This document shows, in pieces, positions 12,001-25,800 of a stretch of 64,000 nucleotides of DNA (position 1 is its first letter; each line of letters begins with the position of its first letter). The notes beneath the pieces are model-generated. The model was given only the letters and a program-made list of their open reading frames with translations. It searched no databases and was not told the origin of the DNA. Position numbers and translations under genes: made by a program. The stretch comes from Heterobilharzia americana (lineage: Eukaryota > Platyhelminthes > Trematoda > Strigeidida > Schistosomatidae), in the NCBI GenBank assembly GCA_944470555.2, contig OX104127.1, positions 96,682,708 through 96,746,707 of the forward strand. The letters run 5' to 3'.

Positions 12001-15000
12001 TACAGAATAACACAAACCCTTATCAATCTTACTCAACAACTATGTGAAGACGCCACACGCCAAGTAATTCACAATGGGAAGCTCAGTGATGCCTTTGAAG
12101 TGAAGTGAAGACAGGAGTAAAACAAGACTGTCTACTATTACGCATAATATTCATGATTGTGGTTGACTAGAGACTAGGTTATGCAGCAAACAGTGAGGAG
12201 CGAGAAGAGGGGGATACGCTGGACCGGGGAGAAGATCCTAGAAGATTTGGATTTTGTCGATGACTTGTGTCTGATGTCATAAGAACTTGAAGATCTACAG
12301 GCGAAAACTAACAAGTTGACAGAAGAGGCAGGGCAGGCAGCGAAGACGGGACTTCAAGTGAATGTAGAGAAGACAGAGGTGATGAAGATACCCAACCAAC
12401 ACCACCAACAATAACGACAACAAGCTCCAATCTCCACCAACCGGAGATATCTCAAGGAAGTAGCCTCTTCCACCTATCTAGGCATCACCGTTTCAACTAC
12501 AGGCGTCGGTGGTACAGATGAGAATGTCAAAGCAGCCAGGATCGGAGAAGCAAGACAGGCGTTGATTAACCTGAAACCAGTGTGAAGATCTTCTGTACTC
12601 AGCATAAAGCATGAACAAGATCCAGATTTTCAACACCAACGTCAAATCAGTGCTCCTATATGGTTCAGAAACTTGGCGCGTCGCGTAAAGCATTTCCAAC
12701 AAACTACAGACATTCATGAACAGCTACCTACGCTGGCTCGTCACTGAAGCTCACATGGAGTGCCAGAAAGAATAAGCAACAAGGAACTCTGGCCTGGTAA
12801 CGAACCAACCCAGAACCCATCGCTGAGCAAATATGCAATGGAAGGAAGTGGTGATGGGTTGGGCATACACTGAGAAGGCTGACTGGGGACATCACATGCC
12901 AGGCGAGGCACTCGAATGGAACCCCTAAGGGAAGCGACGAGTTTGGCGTCCGAGGTGAGGGTGACATGGAGGAGAAAGTGTGAGGAAGGAAAAAGAGCTT
13001 GTGGCAGTGGTTAAGCCAGGTCCAAAAGATTTTAGAGAACAGAGTGCACTGGAGACGTGCTAGTGAAGCCTTATGTTCCACTAGGAACCCAAGGGACTAA
13101 TAATAAGAATGATGAGACGCATAACGACGTTGTCCTTCTCTTTCTTTCGATCGTCAGAAAGGTAGACTGTAAACAAAATTTAGTAAGCTGTTCATACATA
13201 TGAATATTTATGTAAAGTTAGTTTTCGGCTTTATCTTTAAATCAGTGTGAATTGCTTTTTACCTATGGACGTTAGGCTTTGAATTCAAACGCTGGTGTCT
13301 ATTCTATGCACATTTTGGGAAATTTTTATCTTTCATAGATTCAAACTACTTTTAGTCAACACCTACTTTCATAAAGTTATCGGTAAACATTGGCTGTCGT
13401 GAGAATAGACACTCAAACGTTAACCACTTATTTACAGTTCTGAAGACCACCTCATTTCTGAGGCTCGGGCATTTATATGCTATCTAAAAACTCTTAAAGA
13501 ATAGGTGTAATTCATAGGCTAGTCGGTAAGTGTTAGTGTGGCTAGTAACATACACTTTGATTCTATATATCCAAATTACTATGACGTCAGTTTTTTAGGT
13601 GGCTTATAACAACAATTTAGCTTTACTTAATCGGCATAAGATGGTCTAACTTAGAAAGACTTTTTCGATCATTCTCACCGAACAATCCATTGATAGATTT
13701 CCTACATTCTGCCGACCATTACATAAAAATTATATATCGTGCTTAGATGGAAGTTACCATCCTTTACTGTTTTCAAATTACACTGATTGGTCACTGAAGT
13801 ACTATCGGTTCCATATTGTCTAGTCCTGAGTGCTGATCAAATTCTATCGATCATTATGCAATGCCACCAATCTAGGAGGCTCACAACCTTGTTGCACTTT
13901 ACTGAATATGGGTGGTTTTTTGCAAGATGGCTGGTAGAATTCTGTCAGCACTCAGCACTAGACAATATGAGATTGCTTGCTCTCCAGTGATCAATCGATG
14001 TTTGCAATCCAGTCTTACAGGGGGTCATTCGTGATCCGAATAGCTCAGTGGTAGCATCGCGAAATGCAACACTGGTTGACGCGGGGTTCGATTTCACAAA
14101 GGATGTAATATCTCTCGATATTACAGATACGCCTTGCTGATGAGTGCCGACAAACAAGAAAGCAGAGCTGCTTGCCGATTGCCTCCAACCAACTTACAGA
14201 TGTTATGGCTATAATTTCAACATGTGACACGCAGAAATTAACAACATCGTGACACATTTAGTCATCAATTTGATTTTATCAGTGCTGTTTGTTTCTTTGT
14301 CCTGGTTGGTTTTTCCGTTTTGAGAAACAGTACTTTTGAAGTGAAATACTTAATGGACTGAAGAAGTTGTGATGGAGCACCTTCCCTGCTAAACACTATT
14401 AGTAGATTAATATACCTGATAGGAAATATATATGTATATGTATGTCATCAAGAAACAGTCCAATTAGCGCGTGAATCAGGATTCAGTGATAGGATTAAAT
14501 CGATAACTGTATGAATGAAGCTGTATGTAAACATCGGTCTCCACGTTAGTTGTTTGACACTGATTGGATAGAGAGACTAGAGTTTGGACCTGATAAATAT
14601 CTCACTTCGACTGTCAAATCTGTCTAATTGGTTTTTAATGAATGACAGATTTGTATCTGCTTGCATTTCATTACACTGACGTACCATTCAAGGTCTTTTC
14701 CACCGATTCCTCGCTGTGCGAAATCTGATATGGTAATCACAGATGTACGTTTTTATTTTAAATCAGCCTGAAAGTGTTGCGCAAGTTACTTTACTGGGCA
14801 GGAAAAATCCACTGAAATCCTCTGAATTGTGAAAATGATTACACAACAAATGATTTTTCCAATCCCACCAATATGTGAATAAGATAAGCAGAATAATATT
14901 CAGGAAACTGTTATGTTTTTGAGCTGACGACGGAGTTTCAGATAATATTTGTGGCTTCATTTGGTTTACTCTGCCACTATTCTGTTGGTTGACCTTGTGT

Positions 15001-18000
15001 GGATACGGTTCTACCAACATTACCGTCACACCAGCTGATTCAGAGACAGGTGTATTCCGGTAGCCCACAATGAATAACTATATATTTGACAAAATGCACA
15101 TAAAATTGTATGACGTCTTAAAAGCATAGATGACCTGAAGAGAATCCCAGCGACAGAAGGCAAAAGGCTATGAGGATAAATCCGCTCATTATTGATTGTT
15201 TGTTGCTCCCTTTTCTTAAGAATTGGGATACAACAAAAACTGTCGGCAGTTCACTGCATTCTATTCTTTTCTCGCATCCGCTTTTGGCATTCAGACAATT
15301 TCATGTAACCCATCTTCTTTAAATCCTATTTTCTAGCTCTCTGGTTCGTTGATGTGACTTGTTTCCTATTTTTCAATCTGTTTGCAATGCTTGGCTGTAT
15401 TTTATGTAACTGGATTCAATTCGTAAGTCACCAGAATAGTCTTTATATTTTTCATTTGAAAATGCTACTACTTATTCAACATATAGATAGTCTAATTAAC
15501 TCCTGAAAATGTATTGTGTAATAGGTATTCAAACTAGGTTGGGATTCGATGGTTTGAATGCTAAATGTATAAGTGTTTGAGTATTAAGTGTTAGTTTTTC
15601 AGTCTTAGGACTATTGAAGGCTTTACAGTAGTACCATAGAACACTAAACATGATATAACCTACTGGTATATCAATTATGGTATGAAGCACGATTATTATG
15701 TTTTCAGTTTCTGCTGAACTCTACTACACATACTGGTGCATCGCACTGGTCATAATCCACCCTCTGACAATATTATTAATCTGAGTCTATCTCGATTTTA
15801 TGAGGCGGACTTTATTGCTATAGGAAGTTATGCCTTAGTGTACTAGGTTCATGAAGGTTTCATGCTGAATAATCAGTGCTAGGAATTCCAGATACTTTGG
15901 TACTACTATGTTACATAGTGGATTTCCAGTGGGCAAATCGGCTTTTCACCTCACTTCGCACTCAGTAGTGGTAAAGAGGGTTCCCCTGTATCTATCAAGT
16001 TGCTAAGATACATGTTTTTCCTGACGAACGCGAGTTTAAAGTTCGAAACCTTTCGTCAGGCTCAAAGGTATGACTTAGTCAGTTCTGTTCAGCAGTATGG
16101 TTTTATGTGTATACCTTTAGATTAAAATTTGAGATTCATTTCTATCTCAAAAAATACGGTCTTCAAAATACAGGCGTAGCAAGAAATCACCACTATTTTT
16201 TCCTTGAGTTACTACTTCAAAGATACTCATTATGTGGTAAACACTGAAATCGTAGATGCATCAAAAAGTTGTTTAATATGCAGTCACACCCTTGTATCCA
16301 AAGTCGTATTATTATTCAGTGAAACCTCAGTCAACCAGTGTGTATCTATAACTATCCGGTTGACTCGGATATGAAGAGACTACAAGTTTTTGACTATAAG
16401 CTTTGTTGTAGCATTGCTGATGAGTGATTGGATCACCGTGCAAGAAATGTCGCGGTTAGACGAAGACTAAAAGCCAATGGGAGGCAAGTCAACCAATAGA
16501 CATGTGAATCTTCACCTACAGAAGTGGCTTGGATACGTGTTATATATGTCAAAAACCCACCTACCTCGACGCGTTATGTTAGCTAAAGTGCGACTGAGTT
16601 GGAAGAAGGCTTTGGTTGGGATGACCAAGAAGCGGTACCAGTCCATTAGATCTTTGACTGTTGGTGTGAATCGCGTACAAAAGTGTTGACTGTCTGGCTA
16701 GGATCATCGGGATAATGAGAATTAACGGCTTGCAACTCTTAGTCACATGGCTAGAGGTTGGTTACAATGGCAAAGATGTATTCACTCTTTGACGCCTACA
16801 GACTGAACATTTTCATTAACCTTCATTTCTTTAAAACCATTTTTCCCCACACCCTTTTGTCTGCTTTAGTAGCACTCTTTCTCCATCCATTTGTTCTTCA
16901 CATGCTAATATGAATTGCAGCAACTTGATCGGAAGAGCTTCTTTGCCGGGTTCGACGTTGATTTTTCTGTTTGTCACGATGCATCATCCAGTTGTACAAA
17001 ATATGTGCACCTGTCAACTGAAATTCAATCGATAAGTTCACTCTTTGCCCTACTCTTCACCCCTAAATCCTTGGAATAATAGAAAACTTACAAAGGAATT
17101 GTTACTTATCAGAAAGGTAAACTTTTTACACGCTGCATTGAGTAGATAGAGTCAAATGGATAAGCACATTTGTTATTGTATTTATGTCTCAGAAGAAAAA
17201 ACAGATAAATATATCCACATTTTAGAGGTCTGACCGAAGAGAATTGTCCAGGTCGAGTTGAAGAATTGTTTGCCTGCGGTCTGTTTGAAAGCACCTGATT
17301 TGAACCTTATCAGCTGGACCATAAAAAGCTTACTATCAGCCTGTTTTTGCTGGACTTTTTTCAACCTTCCGGATATTCTTGGAAAACATCTTACTATTGA
17401 TGAATCACAATCCATTCCGTAATAGAATCTTATACTTATATCTGACATCAGCAATCGACATGGTTGCTGTGCAAATGACTTCCTCAGCAGAGCAAAATCA
17501 AACCTTTAGAACAACATATTTTTACTGGACAATTAAGACCGGTTAGCTCAAACGTCACAACGAGATAACTGATATGGTTGTAATGTAGCGGCAACTTCGG
17601 CCATAATCACGCTATGGCGTATCTGTTGACATTTAATTTGCCGTAAACCCCTCGCTCTTCTCTACTGTTCATTTTCGGCTTTTTCACTCCCTCCACAATA
17701 ATTTATTACTTCTCTGTTTGTTTGTGCTAATATCGTTATCTTTCTCCAATTGATCTCCGCTTGAGATTGAACAGATTCACCATTGTGACAATAGAGTTTT
17801 ATCATGTTTACTTGTTTGACCTTTCTTCCAACTACTTCTAAAAATTATCTGCTAAGGAGTAAAGTTCAATCAATAATATTCTTTCACAGATCACTGACCA
17901 GTGAATTACAACATCAAATAACCTAAATGTCAAGGTCGATTGTGTATTAATCCTATCATTGATTTCATTGCATCGGTGTTTTTTCTTTCCAGAAAAAAGG

Positions 18001-21000
18001 CTAACTATCATCATCATCATCATCATCAAATGCAGCTTGATGGTATCCAATTCATCAATACCTACCTCATTATATATAATGATAAGGAAATTATGTTTAG
18101 GAAGCATGTGGACGGTAAAATGTACAAGCTTAGGTACACAATTAAGATGTAACAACCTCTCCTCAATTTGCTTTAATTAAAATCATAGGCAATAAACAAT
18201 CGTAAAACAATATCATTTAGAGGGGGAAATGTGAAGGGTGCATGAAAATAACCTTTATATTGTACATGGTAACTTCGAAAAGCTGTCGGTAATTACAGTT
18301 AATCTTATGGATAGAATATCTCAAACACAAATGGAGAAACCTAATGCCTAGTGTTTGATATTCTTATTGCCTTTTATATTTTTACATGTTTGCTTACTTT
18401 TACTGAATAAGTTACGAAAAAAGGCAGAATAAGTGGATCAGGGCACTTAGAAAGCACTGAATCTTACCAAAATTTATTAAACGCTGGTTACTTCTTAAAC
18501 CGAATTTGTCTTTGTTGATGTATTATTCAAGCTGCTTGATTTAAACCAGTTTTAAACAGGTCATGATTGTTTGTTTGAGTTATTTGGCGTGTTGAAAATC
18601 ACTATGATAGTGTTTCAAATAAGAAAGATTGTGAATAGGCTCTAAGATTGAGAAAATGTATATACTATCGTAATGTGGACTGTACTGATGAAAAATAAAT
18701 TTTTCATGGCTTCTACAAATGCTTGTTGCTGATATCTGTAAATAGTAATCATGCAACTCACTTTCTGTACGCCTCATTCTCTGAATGTAGTTTTAGTTGC
18801 CAATTTTTTTTACACATATATGAATGAATCACCTACTTCCATTTGACGAGTGACTTTAAAGACAAACTTAAAAACAACCGCAATTACCAATTAGGCCTCT
18901 TTATTTTATGACACTCTACCCCTCCAACCTAAGCAGAGAAGCTTAAAAGGTTGTTTAAACCACTGCTACGATAACTTTTAAAGTCACTCCATTCAATACG
19001 AGCTGTTTGCCGCTTATTCACTAGCAACTAGTACAGATTTACAACTAATTAGTGACTTTAAATCGACTCTGATGATTACTGAGAAAGCCAGCTACTTTTT
19101 TATTTTATGGAAAAATACTTTCTCAGCCGAAATATCGAAACCCGGTTGGTTATTCTAGCAGGCGCCCAGGTGGTCTTTTAAGTCACTCTAACTAATACGT
19201 TTATACATCGGAATAGAGTGACTTTAAGGGCTATTCTAGCAACATCTGAAATAACCAATTAGACTTCTCTATTTTATGAAAATATGCCTTTCCAGACGTA
19301 ATGAAGAAACCTAACTGGTTATTTCGATCGTCGCTGGGGTGGTTCTTGAAGTCTCACTTGGAATAACATGTAACAAAAACAGCAGATTATAGATGTACGG
19401 TAGAGTTATGTAGAATAAGAAATAAAGAACATATGTGATACATAATTGTTCATCACCGTTCAGCAGGAAGGTACGATATACTGGCAACTTTAGAGGTCAT
19501 TCTGGCAACTACTCCCATAACCACTCAGGTTTTGGTATTCCTACTAGAAAGGTACTTTTTCATAAAATATAGAGACTTAATTGGTTATCTCAGTAGTTGC
19601 TAGGGTGTAAAAATGCTTACACAATACTGTCTGTCTAAGTTGTCGTTTAAGATAGACATAATAATTATCTAAATTTTACTTAATCTATTATGCCTCTTCC
19701 TTTCTTTGAGTCATTGTAGCATCCACAAACCTTATAAAAAGTGCTTTTCGGTGTGTGCCGATTTATTCCGATGATGATTGCGTTTACCGTGCTAATAAAT
19801 TTGACTACTCAGTATGTTTATGCTAATATAATAATAGTGATAATAATAGTGTAACGTGTTGCAGTGGCTGGTTGAATACTACTGCTTTCACTGTTATTCT
19901 GAACTACAGAAATTTGCTTACCAGGTTATCGAATCAAAACATCTGCAATTAACTGCTCTTACTATATTAGTTTTACCAACATTAGCAAATTTTATACACC
20001 TGGCATGTAGGCAACTGCAAGAAACACTATCACTGTCACAGTTTGTCACTATATAACCACGTAAATCTCGGTCATACCACCTTACTTCTGTTTAATTAAG
20101 ACGAAGACTCTGAGTAGCTTAATTGGCTCGCGAACATTTATTATATTTCACAGATATGAATGAAGATATGATTGCGATTTTTGAGTCCAACTTATCAATA
20201 ATTACTATCCTTTTATATCAACACGATAGTTGAAGTTGAATCACAGAAAATGTTAGGCATATCAAAAATATCTACGGAGAGAAATGTTAAAGTTCATTTT
20301 TGTCGATAATCTATGAGTTTATTAACAAACCGAAAATACTTTTTTTAGACCATTAAGTTCTATTTATTCCATTCTAAGTCATCTTTACAAAAAATATTCT
20401 TCATTATAGCCGGGACCACGTTATCTATGGATTCCTGTATGGTTGCGGACATTATTCTTCATCCCATTCTATTTATCATGTAATTTCTCAATTGAAAACC
20501 CTCATTTGCCTGTTCTCATCACAAACGATCATATATATGTATTAGGTTGCATTATATTTTCATTTACTAATGGATATCTTGCATCACTTGGCTTAATGTA
20601 TGCACCAAGGTAAGCAGTTAATGTTATTTGAATATTGTTTGCCTATAACTTACTTGCTGGTTGTCTTCATTATAGTTTTTAGCACTAGACGTTTTTCAAC
20701 ACATGTTTTGTGTTCGTTAGCAGTGATTAATATCAACTTGTTTCATTTTGGAGTTTTATTATTATTATTATATTATTTGTTCCTTGGGTTCCTAATGGAA
20801 CATAAGGCTTCACTAGCACGTCTCCAATGCGCTCTGTTCTCTAAAATCTTTTGGACCTGGCTTTACCACTGCCCACAAGCTCTTATTCCTTCCTCACACT
20901 TTCTCCTCCATGTCACCCTCACCTCGGACGCCAAACTCGTCGCTTCCCTTCGGGGTTCCATTCGGGTGCCTCGCCTGGCACGTGATTTCCCAAGTCGACC

Positions 21001-22773
21001 TTCTCAGTGTATGCCCAATCCATCACCACTTCCTTCCATTGCATATTTGTTCAGCGATGACTTCTTGGTTGGTTCGTTGCCAGGCCAGAGTTTCTTGTTG
21101 TTCATTCTTTCTGGCACTCCGTGTGAGCTTCAGTGACGAGCCAGCGTAGGCAGTTGTTGATGAATGTCTGTAGTTTGTTGGAAATGCTTTTCGCGACGCG
21201 CCAAGTCTCTGAACCATATAGGAGCACTGATTTGACGTTGGTGTTGAAAATCCGTTTCTTGTTCACGTTTTATGCTGAGTTCAGTGCAGTGCAGTAGATC
21301 TTCACACTGGTTTAAGGCTAATGAAATCCTGTCTTGCTTATTTTGGAGTTTATTAACATAAAAATTAGAGACATTTTATACGATCCACTCATTGTATAGT
21401 TATGAACAGAATTATTTCTCTGTGAATCTAAAAGTTTCGGTAAATATCCATAAAACGACAATTTTGAAAATGGCTAAACTCCAGCTTTATAAAACAGTTC
21501 ACTGTTGTTTAGTTAAATTCCTATTCATCATAAGTTAGTGAAACTGTTTCTACTGAATTCTGCGCAAATCTAAGACTGTGTAAACTTGTCTTGCTTCATG
21601 ATTCTGTTGTTTTCTTGAGGACAGTCAAAGTTTTCAGTTTGCATGGTTCACATTATTGTTGGACACTACTAGTATGTATGATCACTAATAGTAGGGAGCG
21701 GTAGTTTTTGATATTCATTTCCTTTTCTTTGTTGTAATTCCAGCCTAGATAAATCTCAATTCGAGGATGAATCACTCTTTTTTGTAAAATGTCTTTCAAA
21801 ACGAGCTAACTGCGTTTTTGACCGTAGTATTAACATTTAATAAAGCGAAAGATTAATCATTGTAGATGTTAGTTGGTTGGAGGCAATCGGCAAGAAGCCC
21901 TGGATCTCGGCTTTTTGCTTGTTGGCACTTGTCAGAAAGGCGTGTCTTCAACCTCGACGGAATATACCGAGGTATACTGCCTGAGATTCGAACCCATGTC
22001 ACCCAGCGTTGTAGTCAACGACTTTACCTCGAAGCTATTCGGGCCACGATTGACCTCCTGTGGGACTGGGTGCCAACAAGCACGAAACCTAGATCCATGG
22101 TTTCCTGCCGGCTGCCACCAACCAGTCAACACCTACTAATGTGCACCGTGATGCTGAGCCTCCTATCTCGGTGGCCACATTGTAAATATGATTGATAGAA
22201 TTCGGTCTGGACTCAGGACTAGACAACATGAAATTGGTTGCTCTCCCGTGACGGATTAATCATTGTGTATGACGAGTTGAATTAGGTTAAAAAAATGTAA
22301 CCTATTGCATATGGTCAGAATAGGTGACTCAAAGGCTTACATAAACGCCAAAAATAGTTAATTTTCAATTTTAATTAGGTGCGTGAGCAGTTGATGCTTA
22401 CTTTATCCTAAGTTAAGTCCAGCTAACAATACCAGCGTAATATACCTAAACGGTTCAAGTTTAATTAGCTTTCATTGTTGAATGACATGAATTATCAACA
22501 ACCTTCGTTTATTTTGATCACAATTAGTTTCAATCAATAATATTCATCATACGATCTAATGGCTAGATAACTGATAAGAAAACTAATGTGATAAGAGTTG
22601 TAGGGTGAATGAGAAGTATAAAAATCCACATTTCGGTTAGGAATAACATGTGACTTTAGAAAATACAAAGAAATATACGCATAACTGGTAATCATTTGCA
22701 AGACGCAAATAATAAGGTTTTCCGAGTAAAATGAAATCTGTTTCATGATGTACCGCATTCCGCAAGTAATCTA

Positions 22774-22836
<63 letters not shown>

Positions 22837-25800
22837 TGATGAAAATCAAGAAGAAATAAAGCTGGAGAACCATTGAGAACCTTGGAGCACCAGATGGTCG
22901 TTTCATCTTAGTGCCACACTCCCAGTGCTGGGACGAAACAGCTGCACGGTACTTCCAGGTTTCCAATGGTTCTCCGACTGATTTCAGTCCGTAATGAATA
23001 CCAATATGCAGTCAACAGAATCCCTACGAACCTTCTACTGAAGAAGAAGGCACTGAATTCACTCGTGTTAGATAAGAAAATTGTGATACTACTAGCAGAC
23101 AAAGGAAGGGAAACTGTTATCATGAGCAAACCAGACTACGTGATTAAAAGTACGAAAAATACTCAGCAAAAGCAGTAACCGATCGGTAGACAAGAATTCC
23201 AACCAGCAACTATACTACTAAATTCGAAAGAAATTAAACAATCTAGTCAAAGCTGGTCACATCACGAAAGAAGAGCATTGGGAAATGAAGACAAGTGACC
23301 CAGTTCTACCTAGATTCTACGGTAGACCAAATGTTCAAAGAGCCGATATTCCATTGCAGTCAAGTGTCACCATAGGGAACATCATACAATTTACCAAAGG
23401 AATTATACAGTAAAATAAAACATCGTGTCAATGGAATTCAACGTCTAGTCAATTTAGAAAATCAATTTCTGAAGAGTATAAAAGACCTCAAGATAGATAG
23501 CGATGAGAAAATGATGCCCTATGTACCCTCATTTTTCACACTAGTCAACGCAGATCTCACCAAAAGACAATGAGTATCCTTTTTGATAACTAATAATAGA
23601 AACTCCCATGGACTCATCGTTTAAGCATTGATGTAAAGTTAAGAATCAATATTCGTTTCAATAATAAAACCGAAAACTTGGATTCTTTATATCCGCAACA
23701 ATTTCGTAATTCTGAAAGTGAGTGAATCAGAAAACATGCCTAATCTCATCAACGAAACGTTTGTAGACTTTCAACTTGAAAAAAAAGAAAGAAACATCTA
23801 GATTACGTTCCCGGACGTTCTTGCTCTTCAGAAAATATAATGGAACGCAATAAACCCAGGTGTACAGAAAGGTGTCAAGTAGATAGAATTTTGAACTATA
23901 ACATCAACAACTCAAATTTTCATAGATAGAGCTATACATACGCACTGTTTCTACGTGCCAAGAATCATAAGAGCACTCATCAACTTCGGAAGTCAGGAGA
24001 GAACCATCTTTAAACAGTGTTAGGAGCCAATGACTATCCAATTAACCTCATCAAGAAATACGTGTCAAAACAAATCTCATAAAGACAGTTGTCTAAACCT
24101 TCAAAACGAATCACTTTACCGTATGACAAAGATGTCTCAGAAACTATTAGCCAATTAGTTCATACAGTCGCAGAGTGAGGCGAAAGGTTATCCCCAGGTG
24201 GTATCAGGGCTTGTTTTGGGATATAGCGTTCTGTGAGCAAATTCGTGTATTTTCTGTGTGCATATTTTACCTATTTTAAATTTTTTAAAACGTCCTCTCT
24301 CACTGAAACATGTTTCATGCAGTTTATTTTTGTGCAAAGTATTGGTTGCACGTTCACCTATAGTTGGAATATAGGTACATTTATTTATGAAGAATCGTGC
24401 TCACAAATAATTGAGCCTTCGAACTTCAGCAAAAAGGATTTATGATCGCAGTTTCCACTTCAAAATATACACGTAGAAAATACATAATTCCACACAAAAC
24501 ATTATAACACCTAGGGATAGCTTTTAACCTCACCCTGAAGAATATTTTATACCGTCTAAGAGATTCATTACTCAAAGACGAGACGAATACAGTCTACAAA
24601 ATTAGTTGCGAGGACTGTCAACACCGTAATGCTGGCTAATCAGATCGTCTAATAGACCAAAGAATTTATGAGCACCAACTCACAGTCAAACGAAGTGATA
24701 TTTCTCCACTGGTTGCAGTATATGTAGATGAAAACAACCACAATTTTATTTCGGGACAGCGTGGAAATACTACAGCAAGCAAGCTAAGAAACTGCTAAAG
24801 AGACCCTAGAAGCATGACACTCTAATCAGATGACAATCAAAAAACATGTGGACGTTGACCCACTACTAAAGAAAGCTCAGTCAGCTGAAAATCTATCAAG
24901 TAAAACAACAGCCAGACAGTAGGCCACAGAATGAGTCAAATGATAGCAACAATTTTAAAGGTCAAACTCTGATTTAAAAAAGAAAACATCACTCCGATGT
25001 ACAACACTATAACGTTCATTATGAAATGTTTACAGATATTTGTAAGATTTTGCTGTATACAGTCAACATTTATAGAATGTTATAAACTATGAGCAGCCAA
25101 TTTCAAATGAATACATTTTAAAATGTAAGCTACTATGTATATATATATACATATTTTTAAAAACGCGCGTCCTGGATTCCTCTGCTAGCCACAACTAAGT
25201 AAAAAAAAGCGAAGATCCTCATAAACTTCTGAAGATACATTGAACAGTAAATTAATTTGGGACTATCTGAAACCAATTTTGTGGTAATCAGGACCAAAAT
25301 CCAAGTTTCACCAATGTTTGTAGAAAACCTCTAGACATAATGTTGCCTAAAGATCGACGAGTGTTCATAACTGACTAATCACAAGAAATCAGTTATACAG
25401 TAAGAGGAAGTTGTCACCTCACAATTTGAAATTTGCCTGAAATCTGGATTATGTCAGCCTAAGGTGCTGCACTGTTTATGATCTTAGATATAAAGGAAAC
25501 GATCAATATAAAAGTTTTTTTCAATTTATAAGTACATACTGACACACATACATAAGAAAGATGAGGGTGGTGGAACACTTACCAAAACCTAAAAAGTAAA
25601 TGGATTCACAGACCCCGATAAGTGTAGGTGGCAGACAACCATCATCATCTATTGCAAAACATTTATAAAGGTCACAGGATAGATATCAAAACAATTTTGT
25701 ATAGAAACTGTCAGACGCGTATACTTAGGTTTGTTGAAGCTCTAGCCATAAACAAATTTAAGCCCGCGTTGTATGTTCAAAAACAGTTTATCCTTACGCT

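Larger units (their letters stand above)
9956..15336 (+). other. ENT intron b (5.4 kb)
   Basis: Holds a Penelope tail (10590-10905), LINE copy B (11542-13107), a foldback repeat and a SINE (13787-14205). Nothing recognised in 13110-13780 and 14210-15330. Confidence 0.8.
15423..20409 (+). other. ENT intron c (5.0 kb)
   Basis: Holds hammerhead-like motifs near 16.03 and 16.41 kb (see findings), an ATC run and the second MITE-like cluster. 16450-18840 shows short open frames without homology. Confidence 0.8.

Noticed and set aside
14041..14100. A functional tRNA gene
   Set aside because: Box A and box B are good, but acceptor and anticodon arms cannot be formed and the sequence continues into a repeated tail.
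17940..18180. Overlapping frames with His or Ile runs on both strands
   Set aside because: Produced by the ATC microsatellite; no homology and no splice context.
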